From Topomyia yanbarensis (Eukaryota > Arthropoda > Insecta > Diptera > Culicidae), in the NCBI RefSeq assembly GCF_030247195.1, contig NC_080672.1, positions 348,748,413 to 348,812,412 of the forward strand: a stretch of 64,000 nt of DNA. Direction: 5' to 3'. Position numbers and translations under genes: made by a program. The notes under the pieces are model-generated. The model worked only from the letters and a program-made list of their open reading frames with translations. It ran no database searches and had not been told where the DNA came from. This document shows, piece after piece, positions 35,615-46,475 of the stretch; the stretch's first letter is position 1, and the number at the start of each line of letters is the position of its first letter.

Positions 35615-36600
35615 GAATTAACATTGAACTATAGTTTACAATAATAAATCTATCGCACAAAACAATCGTCGTTGAGAATTTTTATATTGAATGGGAGTTT
35701 AATGAATTATTTAATTTTTCTCGAACCCTAAACTTTTTATGAATAATGTTTTTGGTTTATGGTTAAGAATTTTTTAATATAATTTTTAGTGCTTAAAACA
35801 ACGATGTTTTAGGGAAAACGTTCCCGAATGCAAGAAAAAATTATTTATTCAACTTATCGTTAAGGTACAAGGATTACTCCTATACTAATGGAATTTTGTG
35901 AGTTTTAGGATTTTAGTTGATCTATTGGTCTTCAATCGTGATCACCGCAAGCCTCTTAAATAAAAAGAATGCTATAAGCCGCCAATAATCATCAAATTTT
36001 TTATAAACTAATGCTTATTTTTTCACCGAAAAATGTACTACTAAAATACTTTGGTGTAAGAAAATCATTGCTCTATGCCTTTACGTAAATTCAAACTTTC
36101 TTGGAATTGTTCTCGCAAAAAGGTGTGTAACCCCTTATTTTCGAAATTCTGGTATTACACAAAATCATGTCTATACCCTTCCCCGCGTTCTCAGGGGTAC
36201 CTATACAAAGGAGTATACATTGTTTAGTGGCGATCACAGGATTTGTAAAAATACTTTAACAGTTATAGTATATATTGAATCGGTTTTTGAGCACATGTAT
36301 AGGTATGGCTGGAATTTGTTGGTTTTTTGAACTACTAGAAAAAGACAAACTAACACTTTACAAACAAACCATAATCTAAGCAATTTTGGGCCTGCCACAA
36401 ATGTGCACAAAATAACTACCTTATGAAATATTTCCAGATAATAGCTAAATCCACTAACAATATTGCAGTTGTGAAATGCGAATTCATTCTTCAGTAGATA
36501 TCTTCAATCTGAATAAGAGGTCCTTCCTGGGGCCGCCTCTGTATTATCTTTTCTTACTCTTAATATAGCACAATCAACACCCTATCGTTGGAAAACTTAC
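35615..36600. other. Presumed first intron of CRAL-TRIO copy 3, no exon found
   Basis: This is AT-rich. The last ~240 bp (36361-36600) is weakly similar to the post-donor DNA of copies 4 and 5, for example TATTTCCAGATAATA and AACAATATTGCAGTTG. No acceptor followed by CRAL-TRIO-like codons was seen. Confidence 0.5.
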
Positions 36601-37311
36601 CTTAACCCTCTGTTTCAACTTCTGCGATAAACGACCGATGAAGAATTCCGCTACCGCTGCCGCATACTTGGGCAGTTGCACTATATGGATCTCCCTGATA
36701 CGGAACGGGGCTATATTGTTTAATACGTCCAGGAGTACCGTCAACTTCGGCAGTGTCCATACCATAAAATGATTCGTTGTTGCACTTTGGAAATCATACA
36801 CTGCAACCAACCCAGTGACCTGATGAATCTCCGTATCAATGTAAGTTTCGAACATCAAACATGCCAGCCTAAACTGTGTTTCAGCAGAAGTGGTTTCAAC
36901 ATCGTACTGTCCTAGCCGAACGGATACCACAAGCCGTCCAAGACTATCCTGTCCTAGCGGAACCATAGCGCACTGTTGGATAATCGGATCTAACGCACAC
37001 GGATCGATCTCGGCACAGAACTCCGCTTCACGAATCCAAAACGTCAGATGTTTCACCAGCATCTCAGTGGCAGCCATTACGTTAAACTTTTTTAACCGCA
37101 GAAATCGTAGCAAAAACACGGCATCTGTCCGGCAGCGCACAATTTGTGGATGCTTGGCGATAAAATCTCGCATTTGTGCCAACGACTGGTCTCGAATGTG
37201 ATCATGTTCGTTTAGTTCTTCCCGAGCTACGATCAGGTACTTGGGCTCGAGTGTGGTTCTGTACTCGTCGTAAACGGAAGGTCGCTTCTCGATGCTAAGA
37301 ACGGAAGGCAT
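36601..37311 (-). CDS. CRAL-TRIO lipid-binding protein, first coding exon (copy 3)
   Basis: 237 codons starting MPSVLSIEKRPSVYDEYRTT. CRAL_TRIO_N occupies about residues 32-90 (RDQSLAQMRDFIAKHPQIVR, LLRFLRLKKF) and the lipid-binding domain begins near 105. The sequence is intermediate between copy 1 (AEFC, CAMVPLGQDS) and copies 4/5 (NVMAA, IGRLSQKLKQRVK). The exon ends AAG|GTAAGT (GT at 36600-36599). Read-through would stop at 36574, 8 residues later. Orientation, start and exon length match the other copies. By family it is a cytosolic lipid carrier; the ligand is unknown. Confidence 0.88.
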
Positions 37312-37415
37312 CGTGAACCGGTTGGCGGGAAGTCTCGCACAAAACTAGCAAAACATTATGGTTGGAAATTGTATCGGTTGCAGTGGGCGGATCATTCGAA
37401 TTCCCACTCTCAGCT
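37312..37415 (-). promoter_or_regulatory. Conserved leader of CRAL-TRIO copy 3
   Basis: Blocks GATCCGCCCACTGCAACCGA, ATTTCCAACCATAATG, TTGCTAGT and GAGACTTCCCGCCAACCGG precede CACGATG, matching the other four leaders. Confidence 0.5.
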
Positions 37416-39359
37416 ATGCTAGATGTTATAGTTATATTTCACTATTATACAAGCTTGTACAGACTAATGTTTACTATAGTATAGTCTCTATATGTGGCAG
37501 GCTACGAGCGTGCTCGACGATACTTATCGTCGGAGATTTTTCTTACAAAGTTAAGTGCGTTTATTTAAAGCTATTTATCGACACTTGGATGCTTTTACCT
37601 GGATAAGACGTATAATCGCCTTCAGCCTCAATTATGCCCTGGACTTCAATGGGACTGGCGTCAGGAAACTGTGCTGTCCAATCCGACTTATTATCTGACG
37701 ACGTCATTCTAATCTTTCAAAGCGCTATGCAGTCTACTTTTGTGTTTCGAACTGCTATCCTCTTGAGGAACCCAGTCCTCGTTCGTATTGTTTGGCAGTG
37801 GATAATGGAGGATTTTTATATATTTTTTTGATTGGTTTATAAACTTTTTCATGCAACGATTAGTCAAGATTTTTATAAAAAAAAGCGCTTATCATTTTTT
37901 CATCCATCGAAGCAATTCTCCGACGAATCATCGACAATTTTTGTCTTAAAATACCAGCTACTCACGTCGTAACACATACCTTCGGCTTCTGTTATTTTTC
38001 TGTCATTTACGATCAACATCAACAGAAACAAAATTTAAAATTTAAATCTTCTCTTCTTCAGATTTGCTCCTTAACTAAAGAATCTCATTTCTTTAAAATG
38101 ATCACAAGGCAAGCCATCAAGCTAATTGGAGAATATCTTCTCGAAGAAACATTACACGGCGCTACAAAATAAAAAAAAATAATGTACTTTTAAAGTGGTC
38201 TGATTTAGGTTGTAGATCTCGTCAAAACCACGTTTGATCAATTTAATATAGGGGCTATTCGGACCTACTTAAGCAAAACGCCCTTTTATTTTAATAGGTA
38301 AAACAAATGAAATATAGTGCATAGAATCAATATAATGAACTAAGTGAAATGATGAAAATATTATAGAAATAATTGGCATAATGCACACGGTGTTGAAATA
38401 AAATGGTAATAACAATATAAAAAGAAGACTGTATACTATGTTTTATGAGAAAATACAATGAATGGAATTCATGTATTGAATATGACCATGTACCGTTTAT
38501 GGCAATAACGAGTATTATAAATTTAATGAACATTGTTTATGAATAAGCTGACCAACCGTACGGAATTTGGGAGGACAGTACGGATTTTTGGTCGCGTGTC
38601 CGGAAAAAAAATACTTGTACGGATTTGTCCGGAATTCGCACAGAATTTTCAACCTCAGTGGAAGTAGAAGTACTCCCGGGACAATCTTCCAAATCTTCCA
38701 CAAATGGAAACAGATTAAATAACGTTGCAAACTAGGTTGCCCAGGTTCAAAAAATGCAATTTTGTTAGCAAAAGGAAACCAGTCAAAAAGAGTGATAAAA
38801 AATCAATTTTTGTAAATTATCTTATGAGCTTTGGGACTACGTAAACTTTAAGATTTTTTTTAATATAAATGAAAAAATGAACTTTTATGTGTCCCGCTGC
38901 CCGTCTCGACTAGTCGTTTAAACTATTCTCCCAAGTTGGGTGACATTTTTAAATTCAGTTTCTAGCAGCCGCCAAGTTGATCTATCTAAGTCGAAACACA
39001 ATTCTCAATTTGCCTCCTATGAAGCGATCTCAAAATGATCCGGATTATACATTTTTTATCTTTAATCTTTTTCAGGACCAATGTATTACCACTGCACTTC
39101 GAATGTATTCTGTAGTGCTGAGACATAATACAATTAAAATTTGCAGTGGATTCTGGAACTCCTTCAAATTTTCCATTTACATAACTTAATAGATTTATCC
39201 TTTAATTTTACTTGAAAGGTTTACCCGAAAATTTCAATGTACTCGACGAACATTAGATACAGAAAGAAGGCTGTTAATTACAATAGAGTACTTAATTTTA
39301 CGTTAAATAAACTGATGGGGCAGCTTGATACAGACAAGGAACATGACAAACATAAGTGC
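37416..39359. other. Intergenic, nothing recognised
   Basis: A GC-richer patch at 37620-37800 is open for 65 codons without a domain. Around 38545-38640 the phrase GTACGGATTT recurs three times, a sign of a decayed repeat. No gene is supportable. Confidence 0.35.
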
Positions 39360-40345
39360 AAAATGCGTGGACACGTGGCGACATAACCAACAAGGAACTC
39401 TAGTGATATTAGGGAACTCACTCTCTTCTAGCATCTGAGCTAGACACTGCAAATAAAGTATCAGATACAGGGCACGCGCACGATCATTCAAGAATACATG
39501 CAAATATGCGAGTGGACACACGGTTATAATACGCGAATTTATACACGCGACGTTACATAAATGCGACACACACGTTAACATGCAACCGCTCGAGCCCTTC
39601 GCTATCATCCGCGCACACCTACGCCTGTGATCTTGCAAACAGGATAACATCCCAGTGACTAAGTGAACGTTTTAGCAAACGCTATTTCTCAATAATGAAT
39701 CTACAAACGCCCGTTGATCATAAATCGGTTACGTCCGGAAGTTCCTCCTCGCGGCCCTAGCAGCCTAGGCCCAAGCCTTCAGTTGAGAAAAAATGATGCT
39801 CATATCCACTAGACAACACTTTCCATGGTGACATGACCTGGAACTCTAGTGATAGAGTTGATAGTGATAGAGAACTCACTTCTAGCATCTGAACTATACA
39901 CTAAAAATGAAGTATCAAATTCAGAGTCCGCGCGATCTTCCAAGAACACACGCGAATATGCGAATAGACACACGATTATAAAATCGAATTTATACACGCG
40001 AAGTTACACGCTAGCACACGCGACATGCAAGCGACCACGTGATCGAACACGTTAACATACAAACGCCCGAGCCCTTCGCGCTGATACACTTCCGATTAAC
40101 GCGGTCTCAAGCACACACAAATCCGATTAACGCGGTCTCAAGCACACACAAATGAACGTTCATTCCCACGCGATCGTAAAGTCCATACGCCCGCACAACT
40201 AAACCGTGTACTCAATATCACAATCAGAATCACGGTCCGCTGCCCGTTAAGCAGTGTTTTAGTATGTGACATTTCCTGTCGTCTGTCAGTAATTGTAATA
40301 AGCGATCTGACGGGAAGCCCTTGTACCTAGCTCTACAGCTTCAGT
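39360..40345 (+). repeat. R1 repeat, copy 3 (two partial units in tandem)
   Basis: Unit one (about 39390-39660) and unit two (about 39785-40345) both contain AGCATCTGA(G/A)CTA, the ACACGCGA(C/A)GTTACA block and CGAGCCCTTCGC, about 440-485 bp apart. Unit two carries the full 3' part with GATCTGACGGGAAGCCC. Copies at 6638 and 24145 have the same orientation. Coding capacity is absent. Confidence 0.7.
40091..40152. repeat. 31-bp tandem duplication inside R1
   Basis: TCCGATTAACGCGGTCTCAA followed by GCACACACAAA occurs twice without change. Other R1 copies lack it. Confidence 0.9.
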
Positions 40346-41589
40346 AGTACAACTTTAAAAAAATTGAAACAAAATAAAATTTAAAATATATTGAAATTTT
40401 ACAGATTTTGGAAATTTTTGGTTACGAGCATTTTGATTGGAAATGAGAATCGTATTGTGTAATTAAATTATGTTTTTGTCTGCCAGTCAGTATGAAATTT
40501 AGAAACATGTTTAAAGCTGTTGCAAAAAAAATATTGTTACCAATTACTTTTCTGCGATGCAACCGCATTAAATACGTTTCCATTCTCTCCAGACTTTCGA
40601 TAACAAAAAAAAAGTTTTTCAAGAATAAGTTTTTTGTAGTTTTAGTTTTTAATAAAAATTTTAATTTTTTTGAAAACTCACAACTTTTTATTCAGTTGTT
40701 TTTTGCGAAGAAAAGATTATTCCCTGCAACTTTTTTTCGGAGTGTTTTGCTGTTCAAAATACAGGAATGGCATTCCGCATCTCGATTCGAGTGACTCGAT
40801 TCGAAACGATTTGAAGTCGTTTCGACTAAATTGCGGCATTACACGCAGAATTTTATTTATGCATCGATAGCATACTTTTCTATCTGCCTCTCGTTTCTTC
40901 TGCTGTAAATTTTATGCATTGGACATATTCGGTCTATCCACTCATTGAATGCTTACTAGAAGTATAAGCATGAAAATACATAAAAATCACAGCAGAAGAA
41001 AAGAGACGGGAATAGAAAGTATGCTAACTATGCATATTTATGTTTCTCAGTGTACGTATCGAATTCGACCAAGCGTTCGAGCTTGTTAGATTGCGGTACT
41101 AGATTCGAGCGCAAACTGTCAAATAAGAGTATACACTGAGAAAAAATATTTTTAATTCTGCTACGAATAAGTTTCATAAATCCAACTTTGGTAAAATATA
41201 GGAATTGTTTTATTTTAGTTTTTAGTTGCTTGTTATCGAAATATATTTGGATAAGTTTCGCAAATATAGTAGTAGTTTTTTCTAGTACACAATAGGGGTG
41301 AGCTCTTTGAAATAAAATCGATGTTGTCAAACATAGATCCAAAAAGATCCGATTTAATACGGAAATACGATTTTTTTTTCCATTATGTACGTAAAATAAA
41401 TTTACCCTTTCCAAAAATATTTATACTATATAAAACAATTGATAAAATAACGAATCATTTCGTTTCATTGACGAAAAATAGCTTAAACATCGATGATAAC
41501 TTTTATGCACCGTACGTCAAATTTACAAATAAAATTTTAGTTCATTCCAAATTTTTTCTTGCATTCTTCAGCTAAAAATATTTGACAGA
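40346..41589. other. Intergenic with hairpin and decayed repeats
   Basis: CATACTTTTCTATCTGCCTC with a TTTCTTCTGCTG continuation (40869-40906) faces its imperfect complement at 40991-41029, giving ~38-bp arms and an 85-base loop. Short frames (for example 41028-41414 minus) are low-complexity and unsupported. Phrases such as CATCTCGATTCGAG near 40780 recur inverted near 44290, so this is old repeat DNA. Confidence 0.45.
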
Positions 41590-41850
41590 TATTTTTGTTA
41601 TGGCTGAATATAATATTTACTTCAAGGTATGAGCTTTCAACTTCACATTTTTCAATCACTGATAGCTCGTAAAGTATTTGATGCATGGAAAAAAAATAGT
41701 TCATTCGAAAACGCACTTTTTATTATTAATAAATTTTTCGTACAACTAAGATTTTCTGAGTTATCAGTGGTTGAAAAATGGTCGTATTCATAAAATTCAA
41801 AAACTCATAACATGAAAAAAATCTATCGTATTCAGCCAAAACAAAAAATA
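41590..41850. repeat. Foldback element
   Basis: TTATGGCTGAATATA and TTTTTCAATCACTGATAGCT (41598-41670) are matched in reverse complement at about 41745-41845 (AGTTATCAGTGGTTGAAAAA, TATTCAGCCAAAA). The arms are imperfect. Confidence 0.55.
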
Positions 41851-42490
41851 AATCAACCCGGGCGATACTTACAAATGTAAAAATAAAGCTTTTTTCATAC
41901 ATGCGAATGAGGGCTTTGAAACGCAACGAATTAACCTAAAAATTTGGATTCTACGATATTGTTTTCTTAAATTACAACAAAAAATACAACGGGCGAAACT
42001 GTATTTTTGTTTATTTATTTAAAGTTTCCCCTCCACGCTCCATGCAAACAAACAGGGCGATACTTTTTTTGCTAGCAGTTTAGAGGCGAAATTGTTTTTT
42101 CGCATTTTTTTTGGATTATCATGCTGATACCAGCTGTAAATAGTAACAATGATCGCTATTGAAACAACCCGGACGAAATCGGTGGTGTAAAATGGTAGTT
42201 ATTGTAAAAAAAACGTAAGGGCGATACTTCAATGCTGATAGGTGGGACCGAAAAAGTAAACAATCGCCAAAGGGGCGATACTATCATTTTGTTAATTTCA
42301 ATAGCAAAAACAAATTTTAATTTAATAATTTCAAATACTTTATGAAGTTTTGGGTTTCGATCACTGAATGATGCAATCTAGGATGTAAAAAACACAATAG
42401 TTCTTAAATAGGAAATAAAACTAAGTCTGGAAATATTCACTGTTGATTTTCTTTGAATGGTGTTACTGCTAGTATCGCCCTTTTCAAGAA
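41850..42490. repeat. Element-like region with reiterated GGGCGATACT
   Basis: GGGCGATACT or a close variant occurs near 41861, 41990, 42056, 42220 and 42266, and as the complement AGTATCGCCC near 42472. The right 230 bp has a relative at 33120-33350. It has no coding capacity. The reiterated phrase at both ends and inside resembles subterminal repeats of DNA transposons. Confidence 0.5.
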
Positions 42491-43074
42491 AAAGCGTTGA
42501 AATGTCAATTATTTTGTGCTAAGAACGAAAGAAAAAATTTTGGAAGGAATTAAAATTGTGGTTGTAAATTTGACATGGAATAACCCGTACATTAAATATG
42601 TAAAACTACTCAACTATTCGTTCATCAAGATGCCATTAGACGAAACGAACTATTTACAATGCATAAAAATGCTTCGTTGCAGAAAATGAGTAATGATTTT
42701 GTTCATCGCATGATAATTTTAATTCCACCTAAGATTTTTTTTCGGTGTAAACAAAATTACAGTTTGTTTTGTTTTTTTTTCGATGAGCGTCAAATTCACA
42801 GAATATAAATAGTGATAGTGGTAAATAAATTGACCCAAGCATGTTCATAATTTGTTCACGTCACTCTCCCTCACCACCTTTTCCAATGCTTGGGCATTAT
42901 TTTAGTTTGATATAACTGTATTCTTGAACTTCTTACCACAAAATTTTAATATATCTCGCTGTTTGAGTTGACGCACCGAAAAATCAAAATTCCTAGCTGG
43001 TAGTGTGTCTTATTCGGACCTCAGTCGCATTCCATCATATTATCTGCAGAATGAGTTATTCACAATTATTCTTA
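42491..43074. other. Intergenic, nothing recognised
   Basis: AT-rich sequence; no frame or repeat structure that I can support. Confidence 0.35.
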
Positions 43075-43318
43075 GACTAGCTCATACCCATCGCGCGTTG
43101 CTGCGACTTTCATCGAAATAGGAGGAAAACTCAATTTGTTCCGAAGCGCCATCTGCAGGGCAGATAATCCCCAACCAATAGCACACTAACACGCTCCATA
43201 ACAAACGCCTACTATGTACAAATTTTTATGGCAATCGGTTAAGCCGTTTGAGAGTCTATAAATCATATACATACAAACATTGACTTTTATATATATAGAT
43301 AGATAGATAGATAGATTA
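43075..43318 (+). mobile_element. RTE-like non-LTR 3' end with (GATA) tail
   Basis: The stretch includes CCCATCGCGCGTTGCTGCGA, GGCAATCGGTTAAGCCGTTT and ACATACAAACATTGACTTTT, ending TATATATAGATAGATAGATA. This type of 3' end with a short tandem-repeat tail is familiar from RTE-like elements or SINEs that use them in arthropods. Assignment rests on that resemblance only. 5'-truncated and non-coding. Confidence 0.5.
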
Positions 43319-44740
43319 AATAATATATTTAATATCTAAATAATTGTTTAAAACAACGCAACTTCGAAACCGCTTTTCTAAAATCTTTTGGAAAATAATC
43401 ATAGCGAGCACTGCCCTTTTCAATAAAAATTTTGCATTAAAATTTTGGTTTTCAGGGGGATTCAGTAAACTGATAGCTTCCAAAAGCAACAATTTTTTGA
43501 GCAATTGATGCCGCAAAAATTTAAAAACTAGTTCATTAAAATAGCCATTTCAAAACAAAAATGCGTTTTCGTGTTTGCGGGGTTGTTCATGTACTTGTTA
43601 GTTAATTATTCTGCTATAGCACACAACTAGAGAAAGGGAGAACACAATCAAAATGAAGTGTTTCCAGAAATTGTAGATGGCATAATTTTCAATCAGTTGA
43701 TGCATTCAAATTTGTTAGTAATTTAATTTGATTCAAATTTGTTTTGCTATATACGATAATATTCTGTATTTCCATGCATTTAATACAAATGACTATTTAA
43801 CACCTAATTCTGTTGGTGTATAAAACGTACATTATGCAATTGAATTCAAGGCTATATTGTGATATTGAAAACAATTGAGGTATAGTCGGGAACAAATGCA
43901 TCAATTAGAATATAAAATTGTTTAAATCACCACTTCGAAATCAAGAATGATTGTGATTCTATACATCTATCAAATAGCGATTAGACTTGGTGTCTTCACT
44001 TTGCTCAATCGATACGTAAAGTACGTGGGAGCTTTTTACACCTTTTGGTAATTTTAAATCCTCTAAGTATTCCGAAATAAAAACACAAATCTCGAACGAC
44101 AGTCGACAGCAATAAAACTATCGAGCAAATACGTGCCACTCGAGTCGCTTTCGAGTTCGATTGTTATGGATCCATAATGCCAACACTTCTCGATAATCTA
44201 GTACTTCTTCGATCTAACTCGAACGAAAATTTACTTTCGAGCTTGGTTCGAAATACATAATGCGAAACAAGGTCGAGTCGATAGAATTTTGATCGAATCG
44301 AGATGCGTAAACCCACCCCAGATCTCGATTTTTTTTTGAAACTCTTAGGGCCTTTTAAAATATTGCTCTCGAATCAAAATGCTTTGCTTTGTTGTGCAAA
44401 ATGCTTAGAACCCATACTGGTAAAACGTCGTGATTTTAAAGATTTTTGGATGAATCTTGGAGGAATTATTGTATTGTAGAATCTATCGGGAAGTGCCGAT
44501 TTGAACATCAGTTCGAATCAACGAAAAAGTTATCTTACTTCAGTTCTAAAAGGTAATTTTTTTAGTTTGATCGTAGTAAGCCATGCCTAACTTTATTTTT
44601 ATCGGGTTGTAGAGAATATTTTTATGAACAATTCGTCCAAAGATACCTGTGAATTTATTCGATGGTTTGGCCTCTAGTGAATTATGTTCACGTTTTTGGG
44701 GTTTCCGACCACTCTGCAGCGGTGTCTTTTGATGACTCCT
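43319..44740. other. Intergenic, nothing recognised
   Basis: No supportable gene. 44090-44310 is rich in CGAG/CTCGA phrases (for example ACTCGAGTCGCTTTCGAGTT), partly mirrored near 40780, and is probably an old repeat. Confidence 0.35.
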
Positions 44741-44749
44741 TCTCGATAA

Positions 44750-44850
44750 CAAACATTTACCCAATTTGTTGAGCTGAGTTGTTTGGTTCACAAGACTAGG
44801 TCTGAAAAAATCTTCAAAGTTTGAGGATTTCTGTACGTTTCTTTTAAAAT
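44750..44850 (+). repeat. Decayed copy of the repeat at 49190-49435
   Basis: GTTGAGCTGAGTTGTTTGGT and AGTTTGAGGATTTCTGTACG align with GTCGAGCTGTGTCGATTGGT and AGTTTGAGCGAATTCTATAC near 49311 and 49370. Confidence 0.5.
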
Positions 44851-44889
44851 AAACCTTAAAAGATTAAACCCCCCCCCCCTCTTGAGAAT

Positions 44890-45725
44890 TTTCTGCGAAC
44901 CTGGGGTAAGTTGACGGAATCTCCTTTTCTCCATTATCATTAGACATACAACGCTGTCTCTCGTTGTGTGTTTTTGTTGCAAAACATTTTGTTTTGTGGA
45001 AGTTGTTGTCGAATTTATGTTTTCGACCATACTTTGTAAATTTTCTTAATTTTAAATATTTTGTGTTATTTAAAGTAATTTTCAATCTATATTATATATA
45101 TATAAAGAGCTTTCAGTATCCGTATAAGTATTATACCCACAATCAAAAATTATTTCTTAGCTCCTTTTTTATAAAATATGCGGTTGGGGTAAGTTGGCGG
45201 TGACGCACGCGGGGCAAGTTGACGGTACTACTTACAGTGCAAAAATAGTCATCAAATATTTTCATTTCTGGAATTTACTCCAAAGAACGAGTATTTGGTA
45301 TTGTCTCTCGCCAATGCAGGGGACATTTATTTCGGCCAATCGCCTGAAGAATTTCGAAAATTTGCTTTTGAATATGGAGTATGCGTGGAAGTCAAAATGC
45401 CGGGGTATTGAGACTTAAATATGTTGGCAAGTGTCGAATAATATATAGTTTTATTGAAAAGACAATAAGCACATTTCGTAAGGACCATTGCTTATTTTCT
45501 GGCATTCCAGCAACTTAGTAAGGGGTAAGTTGGCGGGTTTTCCGCGTCATTTGTCTCTAAAAATGGAGACGTTGTATCTATCAAACATTTCAATAAAATT
45601 CAGAAATGTTGCCAACAATCTGCCCTTCCATGCAAAGTGTTCAATTTTAAAAGATCTACATAAATCAAAGCGATAAAAAAAATGTAAACGGAAAACACCG
45701 CCAACTAGCCCCGGTCTCCCCTACT
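44890..45725. repeat. Element-like region with reiterated GGGGTAAGTTGGCGG
   Basis: GGGGTAAGTTGACGG (near 44902), GGGGTAAGTTGGCGG (45186), GGGGCAAGTTGACGG (45211) and GGGGTAAGTTGGCGG (45522) share one orientation, and the complement CCGCCAACTAGCCCCGG closes it near 45702. The right border, reversed, begins CAGTAGGGGAGACCGGGG, a Tc1-like CAGT start, but the expected TA is not present. Non-coding. Confidence 0.5.
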
Positions 45726-46046
45726 GGAATTTTCTTTTTCACGAAACATTTCGATAACCTTCCGTCACTTCTATTAAAAAATGTCAAATACTTTATAATT
45801 TACATCATCTTATTAGGAACAGTTGTTTAAGAAGCTTTTGTAATATTGTGTAAGAAAAGCTGAAAATTTATGAATTTTCTCTATCTGCAACATATAAATA
45901 CTTAAGTATACCAATTAATTTAGGATACCCTTTTAACATAAACTATCGCACCCCTGAAAACTACCTGAAAATTGGTGTAGTTCGATGCAATTGAAATCAA
46001 ATGTCCTCAGAAAATGGGATGTACTTATTACTGTGAATAATAAATA

Positions 46047-46396
46047 CAGTAAAGACCCGTTTTTATCATCTCTATGGTGTATTTAAGGCTGACAAAATGG
46101 GGACATTGACTAAATCGCGACATTTTTTTCCTCATAATAAGCTGAAACTGTTACAATATTCTTCCCTTCCCTTGATGTAGTCTAATAACTATCTCTGATT
46201 ATTTAAAATAGTCTTCTAGCGCAAAAATTAAAAAAAAACTGATTTTATTTTTGCATATTTGCATCGTTAAGATAAGGAAAACATGGTCAAGAAAGGATTT
46301 ACTCAAATTCAGCCTTGTTTGTCTGCTAGATCCCATCAAACATATTTTCATATCAGGCTGATAAAATTGGGGGCTGATCAAATCGGGTCTTCAATG
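46047..46396. mobile_element. Tc1/mariner-like MITE
   Basis: The left end is CAGTAAAGACCCGTTTTTAT and the right end the complement of CATTGAAGACCCGATTTGAT, with TA on both sides (46045-46046, 46397-46398). Subterminal phrases (GGCTGACAAAATGGGG; GGCTGATAAAATTGGGG) recur in both halves. 350 bp, non-coding. Confidence 0.75.
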
Positions 46397-46475
46397 TATT
46401 ATAATAGATAGGCAGTATTCCAAGAAGTTTGTTGTGGACGAGTGTAGAACGACTTTGTTTTGACTTACTTGGAGT

